64,000 bases of DNA from Crateriforma conspicua (GTDB taxonomy: Bacteria > Planctomycetota > Planctomycetia > Pirellulales > Pirellulaceae), in assembly GCF_007752935.1 (NCBI RefSeq), contig NZ_CP036319.1, forward strand, positions 5,746,501 to 5,810,500, written 5' to 3'. Numbering within the stretch: the stretch's first letter is position 1; each line of letters opens with the position of its first letter. Below are positions 36,901 to 44,922 of this stretch, one piece after another. Made by a program: the position numbers and the translations under genes. Under the pieces are notes generated by a model. It was not told where the DNA came from, searched no databases, and saw nothing but the letters and a program-made list of their open reading frames with translations.

Positions 36901-38201
36901 CCCTTGCCAAGCACACGATTGATGCGAATGACCGCAATCTGCCATGGCTGTTCTGGTATGCGATGGAACCGTTGGTCCAGGATCACCCGAACGAATGTCT
37001 GGAGATCGCGCTGCAGAGCCAGATGAAGCCTTTGCCGGATTTCGTCATCCGCCGCACCGCCGAAACTGCCGATGGCCGCCAATCGTTGACGATGCGATTG
37101 ACGGATCCGAAACAGCGTGGCCTGCGGCTGACAATCCTGCAGCGTTTGCTGGATGCCTCGATCTCCCGGGGCGGCATTGAAATGCCAAAGGCTTGGCCGG
37201 CCGCGATGGACGCGCTCGCCGACGCCCCCAATGCTCAGGTGCAACGCTTGGCTCGCAACCTGGCGGTCCAACTGGGTGACACGACGGTCCTGCCGCATTT
37301 TCGGCAAGTTTTAGCCGACACTAAAAACCCCGTGGTGCGTCGACAACAAGCACTGCAATCGCTGATGACGGCGGGCGATCCAACACTGGCGGACCAACTG
37401 CATCGACTGCTGGACGACGCAGCGATCCGCGACGCGGCCCTGGGCGTCCTGGGGCAACTGTCGCATCCCGGGTCCGCCAATAAAATCATCGCACGGTTTG
37501 ACCAATTCCCCGCTGAAACGCAAACGATCGCACTTTCAGCACTGGTCACGCGAATCCCCAACGCCGATCGATTGGTTGCGGCGATGGAAGACGGTGATAT
37601 CGATCCGCGATCGGTGCCTGCGTACGTGGTCCGCCAGATCATTCCGCTTGCCCAACGTACGTCAGACAGCGATCTGCTTTCACGATTGGAACGCGTTTGG
37701 GGCAAAGTCGGACGCAGCGACGCGGAAACGCAGGAGCAGTTCAAACGCTATCAAGCCATCCTGACGCCGCGAGGGATCGCATCGGGCGACGCCCGGCTTG
37801 GCCGCAAACTGTACGAGGCCAATTGCGGCAAATGCCACCGGCTTTTCGGCGAAGGCGGCCAGATCGGACCGGACATCACTGGGGCCAACCGATCGGACGT
37901 GCGGTATTGGCTGGAAAACATTCTGGATCCCAATGCCTTGATCGGTCGCGATTATCGCATGACCAATTTTCTGCTGTTGGATGGACGCATTGTCGGTGGA
38001 ATTGTCCGTGACGAGAACGACGATGCGGTGACCATTCAGACCGCCGAACAGCAAGTCGTGATTCCCAAAGATGAGATCGAGGAAAGGATCGAATCCGATG
38101 TCAGCTTGATGCCGGTCGGACAACTGGAACCGATGTCCGATAACGATGTTCGGTCGTTACTGAAGTATTTGATGGGGCCCGGCCAAGTACCGCTGCCGTA
38201 G
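33999..38201 (+). CDS. Exported FG-GAP / PVC-type dehydrogenase / HEAT-like / cytochrome c fusion
   Basis: A 1400-residue exported protein. The leader (LLFGLQPVIGVLLIIAW) follows the ATG at 33999, which has CGGAG upstream. Residues about 40-420 contain six FG-GAP/VCBS calcium-loop repeats (for example DLDGDGHLD, DVTGDGAVD, DVDGDGRLD, DVDGDGDAD). From about 430 a PVC-type membrane-bound dehydrogenase propeller begins (PPGFEVDLIAGEP, FDARGRIWVIEGHTYP, GPDGWLYGCHGVF). Residues about 880-1240 are helical and HEAT-like. The end is a heme-binding domain with CGKCH near residue 1275 and PDITGANRSD after it. It probably passes electrons from sugar or alcohol oxidation to its own heme. The dehydrogenase/HEAT/cytochrome order is common in planctomycetes; the FG-GAP front is less usual. 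Confidence 0.9.
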   Translation: MAFPIRLLFGLQPVIGVLLIIAWMTPGHDATADAGAHGWDRKEVHDRFFTEGASAGDLDGDGHLDIVAGPLCFRGPDFQQRFRIAPAKEFPVEVYSDQFFSHVADVTGDGAVDVLVIGFPGKPARLYVNPNAGPVDQDWPVHEITGPVDNESPAIIDLIPGGNPEIVCGNASQYGYYRSGDDATKPWTWTPISRPGACPNRFTHGMGVGDVDGDGRLDVIGKSHWWSQPADDDAEALWPAKRWNDLANYPGGSQICVNDVDGDGDADIVTSLHAHGYGLAWFENRGGDIFTRHDIMGESSQDNPYGVAFSQLHAVAMADVDRDGVKDIVTGKRFMAHRGKDIGGLQPPVLVWFRCVRTESSVDFVPHLIDDDSGVGVDVLVTDLNADSWVDVVSSSKHGLTVHLRDPNIAMTAEPKWQVAEGRDQSKYVEGFTPQQAAENMIVPPGFEVDLIAGEPDLTQPIAMCFDARGRIWVIEGHTYPNKAPAGQGRDRIVIFADNDSDGTFESKSTFIEGINLASAIEVGFGGVWIGAAPELLFIPDADHDGTPDGAPVVLLDGWGHQDTHETLNSFTWGPDGWLYGCHGVFTHSKVGKPGTPEDQRVRLNAGVWRYHPTRHEFDVFAHGTSNPWGVDFNDEGEWFISACVIPHLYHLSQGGRYQRQAGRHFNPYTYDDIKTIADHAHFAGRIQEHAYWGENKITRPPAAMDTSMLGGGHAHCGLAIYDGDVFPAQYRGDLFFHNLHGHRIVREKVERDGSGYVGRHRPDFALAQDHYQVGVGIMVGPDGALYTSDWHDVQTCHHRDPEIWDRTNGRLFRIRYGDAQGISLDLWSSDTSDLIRNLDGTNGFVARQSARILQERHSDGVLDLSNEQIVNLPDRMTSAEGRRRAVWLAGAILGSDANPINHWIQDADPVIRRWAIHHATQQSDMTRDVAAHIAEIASTEPNASVRRKIASSTQNFAPEYRLPILRSLAKHTIDANDRNLPWLFWYAMEPLVQDHPNECLEIALQSQMKPLPDFVIRRTAETADGRQSLTMRLTDPKQRGLRLTILQRLLDASISRGGIEMPKAWPAAMDALADAPNAQVQRLARNLAVQLGDTTVLPHFRQVLADTKNPVVRRQQALQSLMTAGDPTLADQLHRLLDDAAIRDAALGVLGQLSHPGSANKIIARFDQFPAETQTIALSALVTRIPNADRLVAAMEDGDIDPRSVPAYVVRQIIPLAQRTSDSDLLSRLERVWGKVGRSDAETQEQFKRYQAILTPRGIASGDARLGRKLYEANCGKCHRLFGEGGQIGPDITGANRSDVRYWLENILDPNALIGRDYRMTNFLLLDGRIVGGIVRDENDDAVTIQTAEQQVVIPKDEIEERIESDVSLMPVGQLEPMSDNDVRSLLKYLMGPGQVPLP

Positions 38202-38340
38202 TCGCCTGGAATCGCCGAGAACCCGGGCCCCGTTGCGTGCGGTGTCCGGTTGGAAGAATCGACGCCGTGGGACAAACTCGTGAACTTCTCAGGCGTCGGC
38301 GACGTCCTTTTTCCGGTAATCGATCCCCAAGGCACCCCAA

Positions 38341-39348
38341 ATGATCGTCGTAATGAAGTCAGGCGCCACCGAAGCGCAGGTCCAATCCACCGTCGCGAGG
38401 GTGGAAAAAATGGGCCTGAAGGCCAACGTCATCGTTGGCACCGAACGAACCGTTGTCGCCGTCGTCGGCGACGAACGTGTGCTGGACGCGCCGTCGCTGG
38501 AGGCCGGTGATGGTGTTGCCGAAGTCATGCCGGTGGTGGCCAAATACAAACTGGCCAGCCGCGAAGTCCGACCCGAAAGCAGCGTGATCACCGTCGGTGG
38601 TTTTCAGGCCGGTGGCGGGCACTTGGGTGTCGCGGCAGGCCCCTGCAGCGTCGAAAACGAAGAACAGATTGTGGAAGTCGCCAAAGCGGTCAAAACGGCG
38701 GGAGCGACCGGACTGCGTGGCGGCGCGTTCAAACCACGGACCAGCCCCTACAGCTTCCAAGGCTTGAAAGAAGACGGGCTGAAGATGCTGGCCACCGCCC
38801 GCGATGAAACCGGGTTGGCCGTGTTCACCGAGGTCATGTCGCCGGAGGAAGTCGACTTGGTCGCCAAGTACGCCGACGTGCTGCAGATCGGTGCACGGAA
38901 CATGCAAAACTATCGGCTTTTGGAAGCCGTCGGTCGATGCGACAAAGCGGTCCTGCTGAAGCGGGGACCGTCGGCCACGATGGACGAATTCTTGCTGGCT
39001 GCCGAATACATTTTGGATGGCGGCAACGAACGCGTGATGCTGTGCGAACGAGGCATCCGCACCTTCGAAGCCCACACGCGATTCACCTTGCCCCTGGCCA
39101 GCGTTCCCTACCTGCATTCGAAAAGCCATTTGCCGGTGATCATCGATCCCAGCCACGGGACCGGCCACACCTACATGGTTCACGACATGGCGGTCGCCGC
39201 GGTCGCCGCCGGTGCCGATGGTTTGATCATCGAAGTCCACCCCGATCCGCCCAATGCCGCCAGCGACGGATACCAGTGCCAGGATTACGCCCAGTTCGAA
39301 AACACCATGCGGCGGATTCAAAAGGTGCAAAAGGCCTTGGCCGATTAA
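38341..39348 (+). CDS. aroF: 3-deoxy-7-phosphoheptulonate (DAHP) synthase, type I-beta
   Basis: A 335-residue enzyme that condenses phosphoenolpyruvate and erythrose 4-phosphate in the first step of the shikimate pathway. Residues 1-70 are the ferredoxin-like regulatory domain found in the AroF/Thermotoga type ([15 protein letters not shown]). The barrel has [28 protein letters not shown] and [19 protein letters not shown], with metal ligands in DPSHGTGH and IIEVHPDP. The N-terminal domain suggests feedback control by an aromatic amino acid or prephenate. The gene starts 139 bases after the dehydrogenase fusion; a short AAGG lies upstream. Confidence 0.95.
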   Translation: MIVVMKSGATEAQVQSTVARVEKMGLKANVIVGTERTVVAVVGDERVLDAPSLEAGDGVAEVMPVVAKYKLASREVRPESSVITVGGFQAGGGHLGVAAGPCSVENEEQIVEVAKAVKTAGATGLRGGAFKPRTSPYSFQGLKEDGLKMLATARDETGLAVFTEVMSPEEVDLVAKYADVLQIGARNMQNYRLLEAVGRCDKAVLLKRGPSATMDEFLLAAEYILDGGNERVMLCERGIRTFEAHTRFTLPLASVPYLHSKSHLPVIIDPSHGTGHTYMVHDMAVAAVAAGADGLIIEVHPDPPNAASDGYQCQDYAQFENTMRRIQKVQKALAD

Positions 39349-39438
39349 CGCATCGGATCGTGAGGTCATCAGTCCGTCCGGTCGGTGACGCCGAAACGTC
39401 GAACCAAATCTTTTTGACCACCGAAAGCCGCCAATCCG

Positions 39439-40455
39439 TTGTCCGCCCAAGACCAAACCATCGACCAGTACCAGGAACTGATGCAGTTAAATGCGGTATC
39501 GCACGTGTTGCGAACCGCCAAACAAGTCGGCTTGCTGGACGGTTTACGTGACGGCCAGCGGACACTGGATCAGCTTCGCCAGGAACTCAATCTGCGCTCG
39601 GAGCCGACTCGTTTGTTGTTAGCCACCTTGGTGCGGACCGGCATTGTCGAGCAGTACGACGACGACTTTGCACTCGCACCGGTGGCACAGTTGCTGTGCC
39701 AGTACGACAGCGATCTCGGCGACGGTCGATGGCGTCAGTTGGCCGACAAAATCCGCGGGGACGATGCGGCGCCCTTTCGCGCTCGCGACCATTTCGATGC
39801 CACCGCGGCCACTCAGTGGGTGCACACCGCTTCGGCGATACAGGCGGCCGAAATCTTGAACATCGGTGGCGCCGACGAACCCCGTGGGCCCAAAATCTTG
39901 GATCTGGGGTGTGGCAGCGCGGTTTGGAGTTGTGCGATGGCATTTCGCGATGTCGGTGCGACGATCACCGCGGTCGACGACGAAGCGACGCAAGTGGCAG
40001 CGGCCAACATGGCGGCCAGTATCGACTTGACCCGACGGTTCGACTTTCATCCCGCCGACCCGGCGGAGGTCGCCAAATTGCCGATGGATCAGGCCGCAGC
40101 GGAGCATCCTTGGGCGGGCGAAACATACGATTTGGTGCTGCTGGCACAGCGACTGCATGCCTATGACGAAGCGACGGGCGACCGGCTGCTGCAATTTGCC
40201 ACTGGCTTGGCGGCTCCCGGCGGTCGCGTGGTCGTGATCGATCTGTTTGCGTCCCCGGCCAAGCCCAGTTTGGCCGAAACGCTGGAGGCTTTACGGCTGG
40301 AAATCGAAACCGATGGCGGCCGTGTCTGGGACTTGGAAACCAGTTCCCAGCGGGCCAAACGCTGTGGTCTGACTGACGTGCAGTTCACTTTTTTGGCCGC
40401 CAGCCGGATCAACCTGGGCATGCTGGTCGGGGTCCGAGCCGAGCGGACCGACTGA
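39439..40455 (+). CDS. SAM-dependent methyltransferase, O-methyltransferase type
   Basis: A protein of 338 residues. The N-terminal winged-helix dimerisation domain (residues about 8-85, LRTAKQVGLLDGL, TRLLLATLVRTGIV) is that of plant- and polyketide-type O-methyltransferases. The Rossmann methyltransferase fold carries the SAM motif ILDLGCGSAVWS near residue 155 and later GGRVVVIDLFAS. The first codon seems to be a TTG at 39439; the next candidate is the ATG at 39481. It lies 90 bases after the DAHP synthase gene, which hints at an aromatic substrate, but this is only positional. No signal peptide. Confidence 0.85.
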   Translation: MSAQDQTIDQYQELMQLNAVSHVLRTAKQVGLLDGLRDGQRTLDQLRQELNLRSEPTRLLLATLVRTGIVEQYDDDFALAPVAQLLCQYDSDLGDGRWRQLADKIRGDDAAPFRARDHFDATAATQWVHTASAIQAAEILNIGGADEPRGPKILDLGCGSAVWSCAMAFRDVGATITAVDDEATQVAAANMAASIDLTRRFDFHPADPAEVAKLPMDQAAAEHPWAGETYDLVLLAQRLHAYDEATGDRLLQFATGLAAPGGRVVVIDLFASPAKPSLAETLEALRLEIETDGGRVWDLETSSQRAKRCGLTDVQFTFLAASRINLGMLVGVRAERTD

Positions 40456-40558
40456 AAATTTTGCGTATAAGGAATCGGTGGTACGGGGAACATCGGCGGC
40501 TTTCGTCCCTCATTGGCGGGGTCTGAAAATCTTGGCCCAGAAATTGCCGCGGGCCGCG

Positions 40559-40588
40559 TTGACAAATTCCACGGTGCGTTCGTAAGCT
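40559..40588 (+). promoter_or_regulatory. Candidate promoter of rpmF
   Basis: TTGACA (40559-40564), an 18-base gap and TAAGCT (40583-40588) lie 47 bases before the L32 start codon. The -35 box is a perfect match and the -10 a partial one. Confidence 0.45.
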
Positions 40589-40634
40589 ACGCGGCTCGAA
40601 CCGAACATCCCTTATTTCTGAATGACCGCCAACG

Positions 40635-40817
40635 ATGGCCGTTCCAAAACGTAAACACAGCAACAGCCGGACGGGCAAGCGACGCAGCCACGACCGTGTC
40701 AAGAAACGTCAAATCGCTTATTGCCCGCAATGTTCCGCGGCCGTGCCGACGCACACCATGTGCCCCAAGTGTGGGTATTACATGGGACGCACCGTGGTCG
40801 AACCCAAAGACGAATAA
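40635..40817 (+). CDS. rpmF: 50S ribosomal protein L32
   Basis: A 60-residue ribosomal protein. MAVPKRKHSNSRTGKRRSH is the characteristic L32 start. CPQC and CPKC form a zinc ribbon, so this is the zinc-binding version of the protein. The gene is followed by fabD, a common arrangement in bacteria (rpmF then fatty acid synthesis genes), although plsX and fabH, which often lie between, are absent here. Confidence 0.98.
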   Translation: MAVPKRKHSNSRTGKRRSHDRVKKRQIAYCPQCSAAVPTHTMCPKCGYYMGRTVVEPKDE

Positions 40818-40948
40818 ACACTTCATCAACGTCGGCGGTTCGCTGCGAACGGTGGGATCAAAACACGTGCATTCCCGCTGAAAATGCGATGACCTAGACG
40901 GCTGATGCTGTGCTTCGGACCGTCGTCGCCGTGGCCGGACGTCGACGG

Positions 40949-40974
40949 ACAGAATCGGACTCTGCCGATTCTGT
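40949..40974. promoter_or_regulatory. Perfect inverted repeat in the fabD leader
   Basis: ACAGAATCGG (40949-40958) and CCGATTCTGT (40965-40974) form a ten-base perfect inverted repeat around ACTCTG, ending 18 bases before the fabD start codon. It could be a repressor operator for fatty acid synthesis or an RNA hairpin close to the ribosome site. Confidence 0.5.
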
Positions 40975-40992
40975 ACAGAAAGGACAGCAGCC

Positions 40993-41916
40993 GTGACATT
41001 CGACGTGCAACGGGTCGGGATTCTGTTTCCCGGCCAAGGGGCCCAGGTTCCCGGAATGGGTAAAGCCCTCTCCGAGCGAGCATCTTTGGCCCGCGAGCTT
41101 TTCGACCAAGCCAACGAAATCCTGGGTTACGACTTGGCCCAACTCTGCTTCGAGGGCCCGGCGGAAAAGCTGAACCAGACGGAATTTTGCCAGCCCGCTT
41201 TGTTCGTGACGGGCATCGCCGCGGCAAAGGTTTACGCCGATGAACAGCCCGAAATGGCCCAGCGAATCGTCGCGGCCGCCGGGCTGAGCCTGGGTGAATA
41301 CACGGCCGTATGTTTCGCCGACGGCCTGGATTTTGCGGACGCCCTGCGATTGGTTCAGCGCCGCGGACAGGCCATGCAAGCAGCCGCCGACGCGGTCAAA
41401 AGCGGCATGTCCAGCGTGGTCGGCTTGGACTTAGAACAAGTTACCGCCGTCTGTGACGCCGCCCGCCAGGACGACGAGATCCTGCGTCCGGCCAACTTGT
41501 TGTGCCCGGGGAACATCGCCACGTCCGGACACCTTTCGGCCTTGGCTCGGCTGGAACCGCTGGCCAGCGAAGCCGGTGCGATGAAGGTGATTCCGTTAAG
41601 TGTCGCCGGTGCATTTCATACCGACCTGATGGCACCGGCGGTGGATCAGCTGAAGCAGGCGTTGCAGGAAATGCCGATCCGGGACACCCGCATCCCGGTC
41701 TACAGCAACGTGGATGCGGCGCCGCACCAAAAGGCCGACGAGATTCGCGACTTGTTGACCCGCCAAGTGGTCAACCCGGTTCTTTGGGAAGCCTCGATCC
41801 GCCGCATGATGGACGACGGAGTCGAAGGATTTTTGGAATCCGGAACCGGCCGTGTGTTGCGAGGCACTCTCAAGCGGATCAATCGAAAATTCCCCACCGA
41901 CGGTTTTGGCGATTAG
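40993..41916 (+). CDS. fabD: Malonyl-CoA:ACP transacylase
   Basis: An enzyme of 307 residues that loads malonyl groups from CoA onto acyl carrier protein. It starts at a GTG (40993) with AAAGGA upstream. GILFPGQGAQVPGMG is the N-terminal motif. The nucleophile elbow is GLSLGEY with Ser99; most FabD proteins have GHSLGE, so the usual histidine next to the serine is a leucine here. The catalytic histidine is kept in VAGAFHTDL (His209). The gene is part of the rpmF-fabD-fabG-acpP-fabF block, whose products work together in type II fatty acid synthesis. Confidence 0.96.
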   Translation: MTFDVQRVGILFPGQGAQVPGMGKALSERASLARELFDQANEILGYDLAQLCFEGPAEKLNQTEFCQPALFVTGIAAAKVYADEQPEMAQRIVAAAGLSLGEYTAVCFADGLDFADALRLVQRRGQAMQAAADAVKSGMSSVVGLDLEQVTAVCDAARQDDEILRPANLLCPGNIATSGHLSALARLEPLASEAGAMKVIPLSVAGAFHTDLMAPAVDQLKQALQEMPIRDTRIPVYSNVDAAPHQKADEIRDLLTRQVVNPVLWEASIRRMMDDGVEGFLESGTGRVLRGTLKRINRKFPTDGFGD

Positions 41917-42018
41917 CAATCACGCCGCCTCCGTCGAAGCCAGCCACATTTTCAACGCCCCCTTTTTGCCCTGTCGCCCCGAAACGACTTCGGGCGTCCC
42001 ACCGAAACCGGGAACCCC

Positions 42019-42777
42019 ATGAACAAACCCATCCAAATCGATCTTTCCGGCCAAGTGGCCATCGTCACCGGTGCCTCCCAGGGTCTGGGCAAAGCCGTCG
42101 CCGTCGCCTTAGGCGCCAATGGCGCGACGGTCGCTTGCATGGCCCGCAATGCTGAGAAGTTGGCTGCGACGGTTGGCGAAATCGAAGCCGCCGGTGGCAA
42201 GGCCGAAGCAGTCGCCTGTGACGTCACCGACCGCAAAGCAGCCGCCGACGCGATCGCGTCAGTCCACAAGACGCACGGCCGTCTGGACATTCTGGTCAAC
42301 AACGCCGGCATCACTCGCGACAAATTGATGCGGGGCATGAGCGACGAAGAATGGGATTCGGTCATCGACACGAACCTGACCAGTTGCTTTGTGTGCTGTC
42401 GCGCCGCGGCCGGCCTGATGCGTCGCAGCAAGTACGGCCGAATCATCAACATGGCCAGCGTGTCGGGCCTGATTGGCAACGCCGGGCAAGCCAATTATTC
42501 CGCCAGCAAGGCGGGGATGATCGGCATGACGCGAACGATCAGCAAGGAATTGGCCAGCCGTGGCGTGACCTGCAACTGCGTCGCCCCCGGCTTTATCGAA
42601 TCCGACATGACCGCTGAATTGGGCGACGTCGTGCTGGGCGAGGTCACCAAACGGATCCCCGCCAAACGTCTGGGCAAACCCGAAGATGTCGCCGCCGCCG
42701 TCCTGTTTTTGGCCTCGGCGGACGCCGGATATGTGACCGGGCAAACGCTGGTCGTCGATGGCGGTCTGATCCAATAA
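42019..42777 (+). CDS. fabG: 3-oxoacyl-ACP reductase
   Basis: A 252-residue short-chain dehydrogenase that reduces 3-oxoacyl-ACP with NADPH. TGASQGLGKAVA is the cofactor-binding glycine motif, NNAGITRD the structural motif, and SVSGLIGNAGQANYSASKAG gives the Ser-Tyr-Lys catalytic set (YSASK). The ending VTGQTLVVDGGL is the typical FabG finish. It is 102 bases from fabD; the gap contains a hairpin (CGCCCCGAA near 41975 with TTCGGGCG near 41996). A terminator-like hairpin follows the gene. Confidence 0.97.
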   Translation: MNKPIQIDLSGQVAIVTGASQGLGKAVAVALGANGATVACMARNAEKLAATVGEIEAAGGKAEAVACDVTDRKAAADAIASVHKTHGRLDILVNNAGITRDKLMRGMSDEEWDSVIDTNLTSCFVCCRAAAGLMRRSKYGRIINMASVSGLIGNAGQANYSASKAGMIGMTRTISKELASRGVTCNCVAPGFIESDMTAELGDVVLGEVTKRIPAKRLGKPEDVAAAVLFLASADAGYVTGQTLVVDGGLIQ

Positions 42778-42785
42778 CCCCAGCC

Positions 42786-42828
42786 GCACCGGGGCCCCCG
42801 ACGGGTGGCCCGCTGCGGTGCACGTTTT
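42786..42828 (+). terminator. Terminator-like hairpin after fabG
   Basis: GCACCG (42786-42791) pairs with CGGTGC (42816-42821), and GGGCC with GGCCC inside after a small bulge. TTTT follows at 42825-42828. It would separate fabG from acpP, which has its own candidate promoter just downstream. Confidence 0.55.
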
Positions 42829-42845
42829 GATCCAGTTTCCCGTTC

Positions 42846-42875
42846 TTGACGGATTTCTAATCTTTCACCTATCTT
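42846..42875 (+). promoter_or_regulatory. Candidate promoter of acpP
   Basis: TTGACG (42846-42851), an 18-base gap and TATCTT (42870-42875) lie right after the fabG terminator-like hairpin and about 150 bases before acpP. A dedicated promoter would fit the need for much more ACP than enzyme. Confidence 0.45.
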
Positions 42876-43023
42876 TCCTGCCACGCCGACGGGTCGAAAG
42901 CGCATTCGAAGCGAAGTCTTGGGCTCCTTGAATCCATGAGCCGTCAACCAGTCGTTGCGATTCGATCGGCTGTGACAGCCCCCCGTCCCAACCTGATAAA
43001 CGAAAATTTTTGGAACCCAGCCC

Positions 43024-43269
43024 ATGGCTAGTATTGAAGAACGCGTCGTCGACATCGTCGCGGAACAACTCGGCGTTGATAAAGAAAAGATCACTCGCGA
43101 AACCTCGTTCGTGAACGATCTGGGCGCCGACTCCCTGGACACCGTTGAATTGGTGATGGAGTTGGAAGAAGAATTCGATATCAGCATTCCCGACGAATCG
43201 GCTGAAAAGATTCAAAAGGTCGGCGAAGCAGTCGACTTCATCGAATCCGCCAAAGGCGAAGACGCCTGA
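43024..43269 (+). CDS. acpP: Acyl carrier protein
   Basis: An acidic 81-residue protein that carries growing acyl chains on phosphopantetheine. [18 protein letters not shown] contains the attachment Ser37 in the invariant DSL motif, and the four-helix pattern is normal. It sits between fabG and fabF, with a candidate promoter upstream and a hairpin immediately downstream, so it is probably transcribed on its own as well as in a longer message. Confidence 0.97.
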   Translation: MASIEERVVDIVAEQLGVDKEKITRETSFVNDLGADSLDTVELVMELEEEFDISIPDESAEKIQKVGEAVDFIESAKGEDA

Positions 43270-43623
43270 TCGCCGGACCGCGTTTTGCGGTCCTTCCAGG
43301 GCACGGTTTCGGATCAGCGGTTTTTGCGGTCGCCATCGCTTGATGGGTCAGCGACGAAACAAAGATCTCTTGCATTCGAAACCGTCACGTGCCTCAACCC
43401 GGACACACGTGGTTGATTCTTTTGAATCGGCGGCAATTTCCAACGCCGCCCATGCCACCAAAGTCCGACATTTCTTTTCCCGATCCGAAATGATGCCCGT
43501 CACGGCCGGATCCCCACGCCATCTCGGGCCGCGGATGTGGCCCGCCTGTCGCAATCGCCAGCGGGGACGGGCAGGACACGCGGAACACATCACGCCCCGC
43601 TTGGCATCCACAGCACCATTATC
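43270..43623. other. Non-coding gap between acpP and fabF
   Basis: This 354-base gap opens with a strong hairpin and otherwise contains no frame that looks like a gene. Its length argues that fabF has its own promoter, but I found no clear boxes. Confidence 0.5.
43275..43293 (+). terminator. Hairpin after acpP
   Basis: GGACCGC (43275-43281) and GCGGTCC (43287-43293) form a perfect seven-base stem around GTTTT, six bases after the acpP stop codon. Only a short TT follows, so termination may be partial. Confidence 0.6.
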
Positions 43624-44892
43624 ATGCCCGATTCGAAGTCACGTCGTGTTGTCGTCACCGGTCTCGGTGTTGTTTCGCCAATCGCATTAGACGTTCCGAC
43701 GTTTTGGGACCAACTGACCGCTGGTCAAAGCGGCATCCATGAACTGACAACCATGGATACGTCGCGATACAAAATCCACTTTGGTGGCGACATTCCGAAT
43801 TTCGACGTGACCGAATACGTCGAAGCCAAAGAAGCCAAACGGCTGGACCGGTTCACCCAATTTGCCGTCCATGCATGCGGACAAGCGGTCGCCGACAGCG
43901 GCATCGATTTCACCAGCATGGATCGCTCACGTTGCGGTGTGATCCTGGGCAGTGGCATCGGCGGCCTGGGCGAAATCGAAATGCAGATCGGCCGCATGCT
44001 GACCAAGGGCCCGGATCGCGTCAGCCCCTTCACCGTCCCGAAGATGATGCTGAACGCCGCCGGCGGAAACATTTCCATCACCTACGGACTGACCGGTCCC
44101 AATTACGCCGTGGCCACCGCCTGTGCCAGCGCCACCAACGCGATGGGCGATGCACTGCGCAGCATTCGGCTGGGCGAAACAGACGTCGTCATCACGGGCG
44201 GCAGCGAAGCAGCGATCACCGGCATGGGACTGGCCGCTTTCCAGAACATGAAGGCGCTTTCAACCCGCAACGAAGCACCGACCGAAGCCAGCCGACCGTT
44301 CGACGCCGATCGCGACGGATTCGTCTTGGGCGAAGGTGCGGGCCTGCTGATCTTCGAAGAACTGCAGCACGCACTTAATCGTGGAGCGAAGATTTACGGC
44401 GAAGTACTGGGGTACGGCACGACCAGCGACGCCGGCCATATCACCGCTCCGGATCCGGAGGGAACCGGCGCCGCAGCGGCCATGAATGCCGCCATCACCG
44501 ACACCGGTTTGCCGCTGGAATCGATTGAATACATCAACGCCCACGGAACCAGCACGCCGCTGGGCGATAAAGCCGAAACCCGGGCGATCCGCCGGGTCTT
44601 TGGATCGCACGCCGATCACCTGGTCGTCAGCAGTACCAAGAGCGCGCTGGGCCATTCGCTGGGCGCCAGCGGTGGCATCGAAGCGGTCATTTTGTGCAAG
44701 ACGTTGCAAACGTCCACGATCTCTCCGACGATCAATCTGCAGAACCCGGATCCGGAGTGTGACCTGGACTACTGTGCGAATACGAAACGCAATGTTGATG
44801 TCAAAATCGCGATGAGCAACAGTTTCGGATTCGGCGGCCACAACGCCTGCATCGTCGTGGGCAAATACGACGACGCTTCATCCGCGAACTGA
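43624..44892 (+). CDS. fabF: 3-oxoacyl-ACP synthase II
   Basis: A condensing enzyme of 422 residues that elongates acyl-ACP with malonyl-ACP. The ATG at 43624 (MPDSKSRRVVVTGLGVVSP) is chosen over the open frame from 43537 because it gives the family N-terminus. The thiolase-fold catalytic set is present: Cys167 in TACASATNAMG, the first histidine in NAHGTSTPLGD, and the second in KSALGHSLGASG. GFGGHN near the end is the usual C-terminal loop. It ends the fab block; the next gene, of unknown function, begins 30 bases later and is probably cotranscribed. Confidence 0.96.
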   Translation: MPDSKSRRVVVTGLGVVSPIALDVPTFWDQLTAGQSGIHELTTMDTSRYKIHFGGDIPNFDVTEYVEAKEAKRLDRFTQFAVHACGQAVADSGIDFTSMDRSRCGVILGSGIGGLGEIEMQIGRMLTKGPDRVSPFTVPKMMLNAAGGNISITYGLTGPNYAVATACASATNAMGDALRSIRLGETDVVITGGSEAAITGMGLAAFQNMKALSTRNEAPTEASRPFDADRDGFVLGEGAGLLIFEELQHALNRGAKIYGEVLGYGTTSDAGHITAPDPEGTGAAAAMNAAITDTGLPLESIEYINAHGTSTPLGDKAETRAIRRVFGSHADHLVVSSTKSALGHSLGASGGIEAVILCKTLQTSTISPTINLQNPDPECDLDYCANTKRNVDVKIAMSNSFGFGGHNACIVVGKYDDASSAN

Positions 44893-44922
44893 GCCCGATT
44901 CCCCACGTCGACGATTCGCCAT

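Noticed and set aside
38359-39456. Minus-strand open frame of 365 codons opposite the DAHP synthase gene
   Set aside because: Shadow of a strongly conserved enzyme gene; the translation is unlike a protein family.
43340-43690. Open frame of 116 codons between acpP and fabF
   Set aside because: It runs into fabF out of frame, is rich in Arg/His/Ser and has no ribosome site.
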